A stretch of 64,000 nt of DNA, from NCBI RefSeq assembly GCF_022662195.1, contig NZ_JAKMCS010000003.1:124001-188000 (forward strand). The letters run 5' to 3'. Below, piece by piece: positions 54,379-61,991 of the stretch; positions within the stretch are counted from its first letter, which is position 1; the number at the start of each line of letters is the position of its first letter. A program made the position numbers and the translations under genes. This stretch comes from Aestuariivivens insulae (GTDB taxonomy: Bacteria; Bacteroidota; Bacteroidia; Flavobacteriales; Flavobacteriaceae). The notes under the pieces are model-generated. The model worked only from the letters and a program-made list of their open reading frames with translations. It did not search any database and was not told the origin of the DNA.

Positions 54379-54867
54379 ATGGGAATAAAAAGTTTTCAAG
54401 GTGCTAGAAGGCAACAGGCCAATGCAATAGACGATACGCCTTTAAAGGTTAGTGATTATATGACACGGAATTTGATTACGTTTACCCCAGACCAAACCAT
54501 TGAAAGCGTGATGCAAACGCTTATAAAAAACCGTATTTCCGGTGGACCGGTGGTTAATGACAAGAATGAACTTGTGGGCATAATCTCAGAAGGCGACTGT
54601 ATTAAACAGATTAGCGAAAGCCGTTACTACAATATGCCCATGCAAGATAAAACCATTGAAAAGCATATGGTAACCAATGTTGAGACTATTGATGGCGACA
54701 TGAATATTTTTGATGCAGCCAACAAGTTTTTAAATGCCAAGAGACGTCGGTTCCCTATTGTTGAAAACGGCAAATTAGTGGGACAGATAAGCCAAAAGGA
54801 TGTGCTCAAGGCCGCTATGAAATTAAAAGGCCAAAATTGGTGGAATAAATCAAACCCCTCTATATAA
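54379..54867 (+). CDS. CBS-domain pair protein
   Basis: A 162-residue cytoplasmic protein with two CBS domains, about residues 22-82 (VSDYMTRNLITFTPDQTIES ... GIISEGDCIKQI) and 95-150 (HMVTNVETIDGDMNIFDAAN ... GQISQKDVLKAAM). A tandem CBS pair forms a Bateman module that usually senses adenine nucleotides. No effector domain is attached, so it may act on a partner protein. Its 3' end overlaps the convergent gene by 18 bases. Confidence 0.87.
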   Translation: MGIKSFQGARRQQANAIDDTPLKVSDYMTRNLITFTPDQTIESVMQTLIKNRISGGPVVNDKNELVGIISEGDCIKQISESRYYNMPMQDKTIEKHMVTNVETIDGDMNIFDAANKFLNAKRRRFPIVENGKLVGQISQKDVLKAAMKLKGQNWWNKSNPSI

Positions 54868-55557
54868 AGGCGTTACAGCTTTGGGATAATCGGTAAAGAT
54901 AAGCTTTTGATTGGGACCGCTTTCCAGTGCCGCAATTTTAGAATAGTTATGGCCATTAATGGGTTCGGTTACTGCTTTCCATTTGGCAATCCCTCCTACC
55001 GTTATGGTTTCACCAATTTCTATGATCCGTTCGGTATATTTTAATGTTTTATTGAATCCCAACCAGGTTTCACTTGTTACCCCTAAATCATTTAGCACCT
55101 CCTTAAATTCTGGTGTTGGACTATTAAAGACCCCTGACTTTACGCTTTGGTCTTCTACCATATAACTGTAAAAATTATTGGCACGCATTGAAGGCTTCAC
55201 CATAACCAACTCGCCTTTTTGTTCTATAAAAAAATCCTGTATGTCTTCTTTTTTCACCAAGGTTTTCCAATGGGAACTCTTTCCTGTACTCACTTTCTGT
55301 TTGACTTCAAAAATATAGGCAACACAGGGCCGCTTGCTAAATGGGGCTATAAATGGTGTTGCTACTTCCAAAACTTTTCCCGTTACTTTGGTAGGTTCGT
55401 CATTTCGAAACTGGCTTACCCGCTTGTGCTTAAATTTGGCCAACTTTCTTAGCACCATATTTTTTCGGTTGAACACAACAGCCAGTATAATAATTAAGGC
55501 AATGGCACTAAAAGCCAGAACTGGAATAATTGGAAAAACTTTGGGACTTAAAAACAT
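54850..55557 (-). CDS. Membrane-anchored GIDE-like domain protein
   Basis: A 235-residue protein with one N-terminal helix (about 8-30) and a soluble domain. Motifs such as VTGKVLEVATPFIAPFSKRP, CVAYIFEVKQK and a late YTERIIEIGETITVGGIA resemble the GIDE domain (as in MUL1-like proteins) found in many bacterial membrane proteins; I make this call with moderate certainty. The function is unknown. It is convergent with, and overlaps, the CBS gene. Confidence 0.6.
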   Translation of the reverse strand: MFLSPKVFPIIPVLAFSAIALIIILAVVFNRKNMVLRKLAKFKHKRVSQFRNDEPTKVTGKVLEVATPFIAPFSKRPCVAYIFEVKQKVSTGKSSHWKTLVKKEDIQDFFIEQKGELVMVKPSMRANNFYSYMVEDQSVKSGVFNSPTPEFKEVLNDLGVTSETWLGFNKTLKYTERIIEIGETITVGGIAKWKAVTEPINGHNYSKIAALESGPNQKLIFTDYPKAVTPLYRGV

Positions 55558-55608
55558 AAAGCGATGGTTATAACTATTGGTAAATATTTTATTAAAAATG
55601 TTACAATT

Positions 55609-55959
55609 TTAATTGTCCCGTTTTACCAAGGCATAATAATCACCTTCCAAGGGCAAATAGCCTTGATCGTACACAAAGTAATAGACCGTACCTGTTTTGG
55701 TGGTATATATACTGGTAAAATAATTAAAATCGAATCCTGCCTCTATGAGTTTTGCCCGTGAGGTCTTTGTTTTTTGTTCTGGGTTTAGGGCCTCTAATAT
55801 CCGGTAATTTTTTCGCAAGCGGTTATTGGTATTCCGAATTAGGTTTTTACTGTCTTTGTTCACCCTATTGTTATAGGCATTCCTACAGGCATCGTCGCAG
55901 AATTTTTTATCTATTCTACCCACAATCTTTTCGCCGCATTCTAAACACAGTCTTTCCAT
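55609..55959 (-). CDS. Small zinc-ribbon-like protein
   Basis: A 116-residue protein. The N-terminus MERLCLECGEKIVGRIDKKF followed by CDDACRNAYNNR gives a CxxC-x15-CxxxC arrangement, likely a zinc finger. The rest is basic, then a small beta-rich end (YTTKTGTVYYFVYDQGYLPL). I know similar uncharacterised proteins from Flavobacteriaceae. It ends two bases before a DinB gene on the same strand, so the three leftward genes 55609-57038 may be one unit. Confidence 0.72.
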   Translation of the reverse strand: MERLCLECGEKIVGRIDKKFCDDACRNAYNNRVNKDSKNLIRNTNNRLRKNYRILEALNPEQKTKTSRAKLIEAGFDFNYFTSIYTTKTGTVYYFVYDQGYLPLEGDYYALVKRDN

Positions 55960-55961
55960 AA

Positions 55962-56486
55962 TTATCGGCTTAAAATTGGAATAAAGGCTTGCCAGGGCCC
56001 AACTTCATCTTTGTACTGCTTTGCCATCACCCTTACAATTTGGCCTATATGCCCTAAATCGTGCGTGACCCATGTAGCCAGTAATTGCCTTAAGGTAACA
56101 CTGCCCAATTGAGGGTGCTTGCCTTTTAAATCGAGCTGGTCTTCGGTAAGGTTTAAAGCTTTAAACTGTTCTAAATTGTTGGCTCTAAACTCTGAAAACT
56201 CTTGTAGCAAGTCTGCAAGGCTTTTGCCTTTAGAGGCTTCAAATTGGGCAAACCTGTCAAAAGATTCAAAAGTTTTGTCGGCATTATCACTTAAAATTAC
56301 CATTGTGCGTTCAATCCAATCGGTTTTTTCACCATGGATTAAGTGCCCAACAACATCAAAAGGGCTCCATGTGTTTTCTCCCTCATTCTGACCGATCCAT
56401 TCTTCGGATAAATCTAAAAGAAGGATATTTAGGATTTTTGGCGTGCGTTCCAAAATTTCAAGTGCTTTTTCTATAGTATACTTCAT
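55962..56486 (-). CDS. DinB-family protein
   Basis: A 174-residue four-helix-bundle protein of the DinB/YfiT superfamily. The putative metal histidines are visible in VVGHLIHGE and in ATWVTHDLGHIGQIVRV. Members include thiol-dependent transferases (bacillithiol-type), but most are uncharacterised. It lies nine bases from another DinB gene, though the two are not close in sequence. Confidence 0.85.
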   Translation of the reverse strand: MKYTIEKALEILERTPKILNILLLDLSEEWIGQNEGENTWSPFDVVGHLIHGEKTDWIERTMVILSDNADKTFESFDRFAQFEASKGKSLADLLQEFSEFRANNLEQFKALNLTEDQLDLKGKHPQLGSVTLRQLLATWVTHDLGHIGQIVRVMAKQYKDEVGPWQAFIPILSR

Positions 56487-56495
56487 AATTAAATG

Positions 56496-57038
56496 TTACC
56501 AGTTTCCCGCATAATTTAAGTCAAGTCCGCTTTTGGCCTTTAAAAAATGGTAATCCAAGCTTACTATTTGCCGAATGTGCAAATAATCGTGGGCGAGCCA
56601 ATTGGCGAGGAACACACCTGCCGTCATCTCCCCTAATTTGGGATGTATAATGCTTTGGTTCCAATTTGCATCAATCCGTTCACGCAACCAAGCCACCGAC
56701 AGTTGGCGTTCGTTTAAAAAAGCTGCTACAACTTCATGATAATCCCTAGACCTATAGCTGTGTTGAACCACCCAAGCTTCCGGATTAATGGAAGGCATTG
56801 GGTAATCTGGTTTTTCAAAAATATACCGAATACGTGCTTTAAAGTCTCTTTGTTCTTCGTCCAACAAATGACAGGTAATTTCCAAAAGATTCCATTTATT
56901 AACTTTTGGTCGCCAGAAGTATTCCTCTGTTGTCTTGTTTTGCAACAACCCCCTAAAAACGGTTTGGTTGCGCTCTAATGTGTTGGTAATGGCTTCTGGT
57001 TTCATGGGAACTAATGCATTAAAAAGCCTACGCTTCAA
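56496..57038 (-). CDS. DinB-family protein
   Basis: A 180-residue DinB superfamily protein with histidines in EITCHLLDEEQRDFKAR and in ANWLAHDYLHIRQIVSLDYH, forming the usual three-His metal site. It precedes the second DinB gene by nine bases. The enzymatic activity is unknown. Confidence 0.85.
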   Translation of the reverse strand: MKRRLFNALVPMKPEAITNTLERNQTVFRGLLQNKTTEEYFWRPKVNKWNLLEITCHLLDEEQRDFKARIRYIFEKPDYPMPSINPEAWVVQHSYRSRDYHEVVAAFLNERQLSVAWLRERIDANWNQSIIHPKLGEMTAGVFLANWLAHDYLHIRQIVSLDYHFLKAKSGLDLNYAGNW

Positions 57039-57128
57039 TTAGTATATAATTTCAATACTGTGAATTTAAGAAAATTACCGCTTTCCAGGAGATGATTTTG
57101 TTATATATTTACTTACAAAATTTTCAAT

Positions 57129-57359
57129 ATGATTAAACTTATGAAGCTTTTGCTTTTAGCTTTAATGGTCTTCACGTTTTTGAATTGTTCTTCAGACGGC
57201 AATGATTGTCCAGATATTATAGAAATAAACCTAAATGATCCTGAAAGTATTAAACAGGCAGAAGATTGTGGATTAGCTCCAGCCGAGCCACTGGGAACCG
57301 TATGGGTTTCTGAACGTTATAGACAGCAACTTGAGTTAGAGACATTGAAAGTTGATTAA
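57129..57359 (+). CDS. Small lipoprotein
   Basis: A 76-residue protein with a hydrophobic signal and lipobox FLNC, then an acidic mature part with three more cysteines (NDCPD, EDCGL and the lipid Cys). No family recognised. The ATG at 57141 gives an equally good signal. It is the last gene before the accessory region. Confidence 0.6.
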   Translation: MIKLMKLLLLALMVFTFLNCSSDGNDCPDIIEINLNDPESIKQAEDCGLAPAEPLGTVWVSERYRQQLELETLKVD

Positions 57360-57373
57360 AATACTAAATAAGA

Positions 57374-57403
57374 ATCAAGAAGGGTTTGAAAAGTTTTTTA
57401 GGC
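57374..57403 (+). pseudogene. Scrap of an IS1595-type transposase end
   Basis: The bases TCAAGAAGGGTTTGAAAAGT repeat, with one change, a stretch inside the transposase remnant at 61647-61876, and encode NQEGFEKFF versus SQERFEKFL. The match is only about 27 bases, so it may be a tiny relic of the same element or chance. Nothing else is seen in 57404-57491. Confidence 0.3.
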
Positions 57404-57491
57404 ACCTGAACTTCACAAAACACAAAGCTCCTTTAAGCATATAGGTTTAGAGGCTGTGTTTCTGTTTTTTATTGTATTTTTATTTACTTGC

Positions 57492-57857
57492 TTATACGCT
57501 CCTTAGAATTTTCTCCATCTTTCGGCCTTTCGCCAACTCATCGACTAATTTGTCAAGATACCTGACTTGTCTTGTTAAGTGGTTTTCAATTTCTTCTATC
57601 CGGTATCCACAAATAACACCAGTAATCAAATGAGCGTTAGGGTTCAATTTTGCCCGCTTAAAAAAAGTTTCAAAAGTTACTTTTTCGTCAATAAGCTCGG
57701 CTATCGTATTTTTATCAAACCCTGTGAGCCATTCAATAACCTGATGCAACTCTTCTTTTGTCCTTCCTTTTTTTTCGACTTTGGTAACGTAGTGAGGATA
57801 GACAGATGCAAATGTCAACTTTGCTATTCGTTCATTATGTTCTGCTGTGATTTTCAT
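57492..57857 (-). CDS. DUF2200 family protein
   Basis: A 121-residue protein that matches DUF2200: the start includes NERIAKLTFASVYPHYVTKV, then EELHQVIEWLTGFD, FFKRAKLNPNAHLITGVICG and EIENHLTRQVRYLDKLVDEL. The family is helical and uncharacterised. It is preceded after one base by the DUF1801 gene, so both may be one unit. It is the leftmost gene of the cassette-like region. Confidence 0.85.
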   Translation of the reverse strand: MKITAEHNERIAKLTFASVYPHYVTKVEKKGRTKEELHQVIEWLTGFDKNTIAELIDEKVTFETFFKRAKLNPNAHLITGVICGYRIEEIENHLTRQVRYLDKLVDELAKGRKMEKILRSV

Positions 57858-57858
57858 A

Positions 57859-58251
57859 TTACTTGAGTCTTTCTAATTTCCCTTTTCTTTTTATCAGGTT
57901 TTTATAATCCCACTGAATTTCTCTAGATTTTTGAAGCCATCTTTTTAAGTCGTTCGTATTAACGCTAGAAAGTGTGTTGTAAAAAATTGACGCGTCTTTA
58001 AATGTTTCGCCTTTGATATGCAATGCTTCTTCGTCGAAGTCGGAACCGCTCCAAAACATCAGTCTTACTCCTTTTTTCTGTCTGCTGTAACCAACTGTAG
58101 GGTTGCCGTCCAAGAACCAAACAGGATGAGCGTGCCAAATTTTACTTTCGGCTTCAGTTAATTCACTGTCAATAGTTTTAGCCAGTAAATCACAAATATT
58201 TTTGTCTTCCAAGGTTTGCCTGTCGTTGAATGCTTGAATGTCTGGATTCAT
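57859..58251 (-). CDS. DUF1801 domain protein (YdhG-like)
   Basis: A 130-residue protein with the DUF1801/YdhG pattern: IDSELTEAESKIWHAHPVWFL, then NPTVGYSRQKKGVRLMFWSG and later DLKRWLQKSREIQWDYKNL. These small cytoplasmic proteins resemble the iron-chaperone-like frataxin fold, and their function is unsettled. Immediately upstream lies attC-like repeat A, with its degenerate core 24 bases before the ATG. Confidence 0.85.
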   Translation of the reverse strand: MNPDIQAFNDRQTLEDKNICDLLAKTIDSELTEAESKIWHAHPVWFLDGNPTVGYSRQKKGVRLMFWSGSDFDEEALHIKGETFKDASIFYNTLSSVNTNDLKRWLQKSREIQWDYKNLIKRKGKLERLK

Positions 58252-58274
58252 TTTTTGTTGCTTTATTTTGACAT

Positions 58275-58414
58275 AGCTAATGTGCTTGCATATGATTAGT
58301 AGCGATGTTAAGTAACTAATTTAACAAATAAAAAAACGAATAGAAAATTCTCGAGGATTTTCCGAATAGGTTAGAACCAAGCAATTATATATACACTGCT
58401 TACCACACGTTTTT
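58275..58414 (-). repeat. attC-like palindromic repeat A
   Basis: An imperfect palindrome of about 140 bases after the stop codon of one leftward gene and before the start of the next. On the minus strand it begins AACGTGTGGTAAGC, has a central hairpin (GAAAATTC-TCGA-GGATTTTC in plus sense) and ends at a core-like ATTAGCT. Its left and right halves are loosely complementary, as in integron attC sites. The part AGAACCAAGCAATTATAT is shared with repeat C. Confidence 0.55.
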
Positions 58415-58423
58415 ATTTTATTT

Positions 58424-58792
58424 TCAGAAAATCAGTTGTTCGAGTTGATTTCTAATTGAAAATAGAAAAATTAAAATCAAAAGTGTAATCAGATTCGTTT
58501 TGAATTTCACTTTTTCTTGTTTTCTATATTCTAATATTATTCTATAAACTAAAAACCCACCAACAAATAAAATGGGCAGATAATTTAAAATCAAGTCAAC
58601 ATACCATAATTCCGCAATTCTACTTGAACTAGCTCCAGAGCCATATATTAGGAAAAAAGTCAAAATCTCAATAAAAATCATAAGTAGCAGAACTCCAAAA
58701 AATAGAATTGTCCTAATTCCAATTCCGAGATAATTTGTCTTAATTTTCAAAAAATCGGTAGTGTTCAATTCATCCAGCTTATTAGTTATCAT
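58424..58792 (-). CDS. Small membrane protein, three helices
   Basis: From ATG 58792 a protein of 122 residues (a TTG at 58801 would add three). Three hydrophobic segments (about residues 22-48, 58-78 and 95-113) with charged loops; no family recognised. It starts right after the copied 3' flank of the radC gene and ends ten bases before repeat A, so it looks like a single-gene cassette. Confidence 0.6.
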   Translation of the reverse strand: MITNKLDELNTTDFLKIKTNYLGIGIRTILFFGVLLLMIFIEILTFFLIYGSGASSSRIAELWYVDLILNYLPILFVGGFLVYRIILEYRKQEKVKFKTNLITLLILIFLFSIRNQLEQLIF

Positions 58793-58840
58793 TTTTTTCA
58801 AATGTGTGGCAACTATAAATATACATCATAAAACAAAAGC

Positions 58841-59131
58841 TTACATCTCCAGTCCTACTAAACTCGTAAATGCCTTACCATCGCATATAATGATATGGTC
58901 TAATAATTCTATGTTCAGTACTTCTGCTCCTTTCTTTATTTTTTGCGTGATTTTTATATCGGCTTCACTTGGCGTTGTGTCTCCCGATGGGTGGTTATGG
59001 CAAAGAATTAATCGTTTACATTTTTTGGCCACTGCAAAATTAAATACCTCAACAGGGTCTATATTGTTTTGGTTCAGTATCCCTATGGTGAGCAGTTCAA
59101 TATATTCTATATCGTTCTTAATGTTAAGCAT
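58841..59131 (-). pseudogene. Truncated RadC-like JAB domain copy
   Basis: This 96-residue frame is identical, from LNIKNDIEYIELL to the end, to the C-terminal two thirds of the protein encoded at 61138-61557; the first 43 residues are missing. The metal-site motif HNHPSG and downstream Asp are intact. The DNA differs at a few positions, all silent. Its ATG overlaps the core-like GTTGTAG of repeat B. It may still be expressed as a minimal JAB domain, but loss of the N-terminus argues for a duplicated fragment. Confidence 0.7.
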
Positions 59132-59273
59132 CTACAACGTTTTTGTATGGTTAGTTGCGTGTTTAAGCAACTAATTTAGCAAACAAAGACGTGCCAGAGA
59201 AAATTCCGAAGGAATTTTCCAAGTAGGCAATTGCTCAAGCAATGAATTATACACGTCTTACCCACTGTTTTTT
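59132..59273 (-). repeat. attC-like palindromic repeat B
   Basis: The most complete of the three repeats. On the minus strand it starts ACAGTGGGTAAGACGTG, has the hairpin GAAAATTCC-TTC-GGAATTTTC and ends at AACGTTGTAG, near the GTTRRRY integron core. The radC fragment starts directly at this core. On its other side no leftward gene is present. Confidence 0.6.
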
Positions 59274-59629
59274 ATTTCGTTATTTTTAAATTTTATTGAA
59301 TTCTATTTCAACATTTAGAAATCTGACTATTAAAATAAAAAGCTTTAAATTAACTACTAAATCAAAAAATTAGGTGGCGTTAAATAAATAGCGTATCTTT
59401 GCAGTTCAATAAAATATACTCTATTAGAGTTTTAAGGTAGTATTTAGTACAATTAGTTTTTACGAGTTTATCTCTTCTTTCCAATTTTATTTTTACAATT
59501 ACTTTTTCAATAGTGTTATTAAGTTAATAGATTGTTTTTTCAGTCTAATTATAATTCTTTAGTATGCTTTTCTTAACTGGGATGTTTTTTATTGAGAAAA
59601 AATAATTAATAATTTAAAATTAAGTAAAG
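59274..59629. other. AT-rich gap and cspA leader
   Basis: About 356 bases. The left 120 bases show nothing I can support. From the promoter at 59394 on, this is the untranslated leader of the cold-shock gene, roughly 220 bases, T-rich and likely to be structured. Confidence 0.5.
59394..59401 (+). promoter_or_regulatory. Bacteroidota -7 element of the cold-shock gene
   Basis: TATCTTTG is a full TAnnTTTG match. Transcription from about 59408 gives a leader of some 222 bases, the length expected of thermo-responsive cspA leaders. Confidence 0.55.
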
Positions 59630-59824
59630 ATGCAAGAAGGCACAGTAAAATTTTTCAACAATTCAAAAGGATTCGGATTTATTAAATCATCAGAAACAGG
59701 CGAAGAAATTTTCGTACATAATTCTGGTTTAACTGATGAAATTAGAGAAGACGACAAAGTAAAGTATAATACTGAACAAGGAAGAAAAGGATTAAATGCT
59801 ATTAACGTAGAAGTTATAGATTAA
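59630..59824 (+). CDS. Cold-shock domain protein
   Basis: A 64-residue CspA-type protein with both RNA-binding motifs, GFGFIKS (RNP1 as KGFGFI) and EIFVHNSGL (RNP2 as IFVHNS, usually VFVHFS). It binds single-stranded RNA or DNA and melts RNA structure. It is rightward while all neighbours are leftward, and has a long leader and its own terminator at 59870. It could be a cassette inserted in reverse or a resident gene. Confidence 0.92.
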   Translation: MQEGTVKFFNNSKGFGFIKSSETGEEIFVHNSGLTDEIREDDKVKYNTEQGRKGLNAINVEVID

Positions 59825-59869
59825 TTCATAAAAATATTTTATCCTTTAAAGATAAAAATTTGTTACAAG

Positions 59870-59899
59870 AAGACCGTTTTATTTAAGCGGTCTTTTTTT
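59870..59899 (+). terminator. Rho-independent terminator of the cold-shock gene
   Basis: AAGACCG and CGGTCTT form the stem with an AT-rich loop of 11 bases and a run of seven T residues follows. Confidence 0.75.
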
Positions 59900-59979
59900 A
59901 TGAATTAAAATAATTTTTATAAAAATCAGATTGGTTAAAACTCAACTTATTTCAATACGACTCTTGTTTTCAAGCTTTT

Positions 59980-60118
59980 GGGAACCGTTTATATGCAAGG
60001 ATAGTTACGCGTGCAGGCAAATAACTTACTAAGATGGAACAAACCAGAGTAAAATCCATAGGATTTTCCTAGTAGACTAGAACCAAGCAATTATATTTAC
60101 TCGGCTTGGCACACGTTT
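59980..60118 (-). repeat. attC-like palindromic repeat C
   Basis: On the minus strand it starts ACGTGTGCCAAGCC directly after the stop of the thioredoxin-like gene, has the hairpin AAAATCC-TAT-GGATTTT and ends near GGTTCCC, a poor match to the integron core. It shares AGAACCAAGCAATTATAT and ACACGTTTTTA with repeat A. Confidence 0.55.
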
Positions 60119-61099
60119 TTATTTTTCTAAATTCAAAAAATCTTCGAATAATTTAATATCCGTTGTGTATCCTTGTTCCTTTATTTTATTACCGTTTTTA
60201 TCTAATATTACAAAGTATGGTTGATAATTATTCTTGAATTTTGTTTCTTGTAATTCAGAATGTTTTTGTCCAACATACTTGAGTGATTTCCCGTTTAATT
60301 TAGATTCCGTTCGCTCATTTTCGGGCAAACATTTTTTGTCATCAACATATAAGTTTACAAAATAAAATTCATTTTTAAGTTTCTCTTTAATTGAATTATC
60401 AGATAAGACGTAATGCTCAATTTTTCTTGCGTTTACACAAGCATATCCTGTGAAATAGAGCAGTAATGGCCTTTTTAGTTCAATGGATTTTTTTAAAAGA
60501 TCCTCATAATTGACATTGCCTGCATTTTTAAAGATTCCGTCAAATTCTTGATTGTTTGACTTATTTTCTAATTGTTTAGGTTTTTGGGTTTCTCTGAAAT
60601 TTGCAAAAACTTCTTTGTATGTTTTTTCTGGATTAGAATGTTCTTTTAAATAATCATAAAATTTATCCGTAAAATCAGAAGAAACTTGTAGTTTTTGAAA
60701 AAGAGGTTTGTCTTCTTCCCAGTTATTTATATCCGCTTTTCTTTTCTCTAGCTCATTAGAAATTTTAAAGAGTTCAATTGTCTTTTCATATTGCGGAGTT
60801 TTTTTAAATTCAATTATTTTGTCAAACAAGTTTTGGTAGGTTACCTTCCCGTTATTTTCGCTTATTAAAGGGACTAATAATGTCGCCAAAATAGGTCCGT
60901 TAGCTAAAAAATCAACATCAATTTGTTCCAACCCACACTCTATTAATTTGGAAAAAGTACCGTTCAAGATGTCTAAATCACTTTTCTCTGAAAAAGTTAA
61001 ATTAATTTCTTCAGATAGAATTTTTTCACATTCTGTTTGGGAGTGAGATATTTCTGTCAAGAATTGAAATAATATAATGATTAGCAATATTCTTTTCAT
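60119..61099 (-). CDS. Secreted thioredoxin-fold protein with altered CxxC
   Basis: A 326-residue protein with a signal peptide (ending near ISHSQ), a helical middle of about 170 residues without known family, and a C-terminal thioredoxin-like domain (about 195-326) similar to the tail of DsbD-type proteins: KRPLLLYFTGYACVNARKIE, then FYFVNLYVDDKK and QPYFVILDKNGNKI. The active-site pair is CVNA instead of CVNC (Cys221, Ala224), so a normal disulfide exchange is impossible; it could act as a monothiol enzyme or have lost redox function. Immediately upstream is radC's 3' flank, immediately downstream repeat C. Confidence 0.72.
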   Translation of the reverse strand: MKRILLIIILFQFLTEISHSQTECEKILSEEINLTFSEKSDLDILNGTFSKLIECGLEQIDVDFLANGPILATLLVPLISENNGKVTYQNLFDKIIEFKKTPQYEKTIELFKISNELEKRKADINNWEEDKPLFQKLQVSSDFTDKFYDYLKEHSNPEKTYKEVFANFRETQKPKQLENKSNNQEFDGIFKNAGNVNYEDLLKKSIELKRPLLLYFTGYACVNARKIEHYVLSDNSIKEKLKNEFYFVNLYVDDKKCLPENERTESKLNGKSLKYVGQKHSELQETKFKNNYQPYFVILDKNGNKIKEQGYTTDIKLFEDFLNLEK

Positions 61100-61137
61100 A
61101 AGTGTGGTAACTAAATATACATCATAAAAACAAAAAC

Positions 61138-61557
61138 TTACATCTCCAGTCCAACTAAACTCGTAAATGCCTTACCATCGCATATAATGATATGGTCTAA
61201 TAATTCTATGTTCAGTACTTCTGCTCCTTTCTTTATTTTCTGCGTGATTTTTATATCGGCTTCACTGGGTGTTGTATCTCCCGATGGGTGGTTATGGCAA
61301 AGAATTAATCGTTTACATTTTTTGGCCACTGCAAAATTAAATACCTCAACAGGGTCTATATTGTTTTGGTTCAGTATCCCTATGGTTAGCAGTTCAATAT
61401 ATTCTATATCGTTCTTAATGTTTAGTCCTATGGTCCAGAAATATTCCTTTTTCCTGTGTAATTTATTCTGTCTTAGAAGAATCTTGCGCATGATACGGGC
61501 AATATCCCGCGAATCCTCTATGCGTGTACTTTCATTTTTTGGAATGCGTACGTTCAT
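61138..61557 (-). CDS. RadC-like JAB-domain protein
   Basis: A 139-residue JAB/MPN metalloprotease-fold protein. HNHPSGDTTPSEAD carries the metal-binding histidines, Ser and Asp of the JAMM motif, and LDHIIICDGKAFTSL the usual end. RadC-like genes of this size are common in Bacteroidota mobile elements; a role in DNA repair is no longer supported. A nearly identical partial copy lies 2 kb downstream. It is the first gene of the leftward cassette-like series. Confidence 0.87.
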   Translation of the reverse strand: MNVRIPKNESTRIEDSRDIARIMRKILLRQNKLHRKKEYFWTIGLNIKNDIEYIELLTIGILNQNNIDPVEVFNFAVAKKCKRLILCHNHPSGDTTPSEADIKITQKIKKGAEVLNIELLDHIIICDGKAFTSLVGLEM

Positions 61558-61646
61558 TTCATTTTAGTTTTATCAAATATAAGATTATTCCGAATAAAGT
61601 TAAAAGAAACATCTAGCAGCTTAAAATTCTTAGTGTCAAGGCTGAT

Positions 61647-61876
61647 TTTATATTGAAGGTTCAGTTCACACCAATACTATAGAGAACTTTTGGAGTGTTT
61701 TAAAGCGTGGTCTTTATGGTGTTTACCACCAAGTAAGCGACAAGCATTTAGAGCGCTATTTAGATGAGTTTAGCGCACGTTTTAACACACGCTCCTTGAC
61801 AAGTCAAGAAAGGTTTGAAAAGTTTTTGTTAGAAAGTGAAAGTACTTTGAGCTATAAGAGATTAACTTCAAAATAA
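61647..61876 (+). pseudogene. C-terminal remnant of an IS1595-family transposase
   Basis: An open frame without start codon reads VHTNTIENFWSVLKRGLYGV, then YHQVSDKHLERYLDEFSARF and NTRSLTSQERFEKFLL to a stop. NTIENFWSxLKRG...HLxRYLDEFxxRFN is the C-terminal part of ISXO2-like (IS1595) DDE transposases; the Glu in ENFW is the last catalytic residue. About 75 of some 300 residues remain, preceded by an in-frame stop. It marks past insertion in this accessory region. Confidence 0.75.
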
Positions 61877-61936
61877 GTAAAAAGATTTGTACTTTTACAG
61901 AAGTATATATTTATAACCACACTTATAAAATAAGAA

Positions 61937-61977
61937 ACGCACCATTTCTGGTGCGTCGGGCTAAGGATACTATCCTT
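61937..61977. repeat. Two adjacent palindromes upstream of the NYN gene
   Basis: ACGCACCA-TTTC-TGGTGCGT is a perfect 8-base hairpin, followed at once by CTAAGGATA-C-TATCCTTAG, a near-perfect 9-base palindrome. They may be remnants of insertion-element ends, a terminator, or an operator for the downstream gene. Confidence 0.45.
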
Positions 61978-61991
61978 AGTGATGTTTTGTA

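Larger units (their letters stand above)
61558..61991. other. Gap with transposase remnant and paired hairpins
   Basis: About 434 bases. It contains an IS1595-type transposase remnant (61647-61876) and, before the NYN gene, two adjacent palindromes at 61937-61977. Bases 61558-61646 show nothing I can support. Confidence 0.5.
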
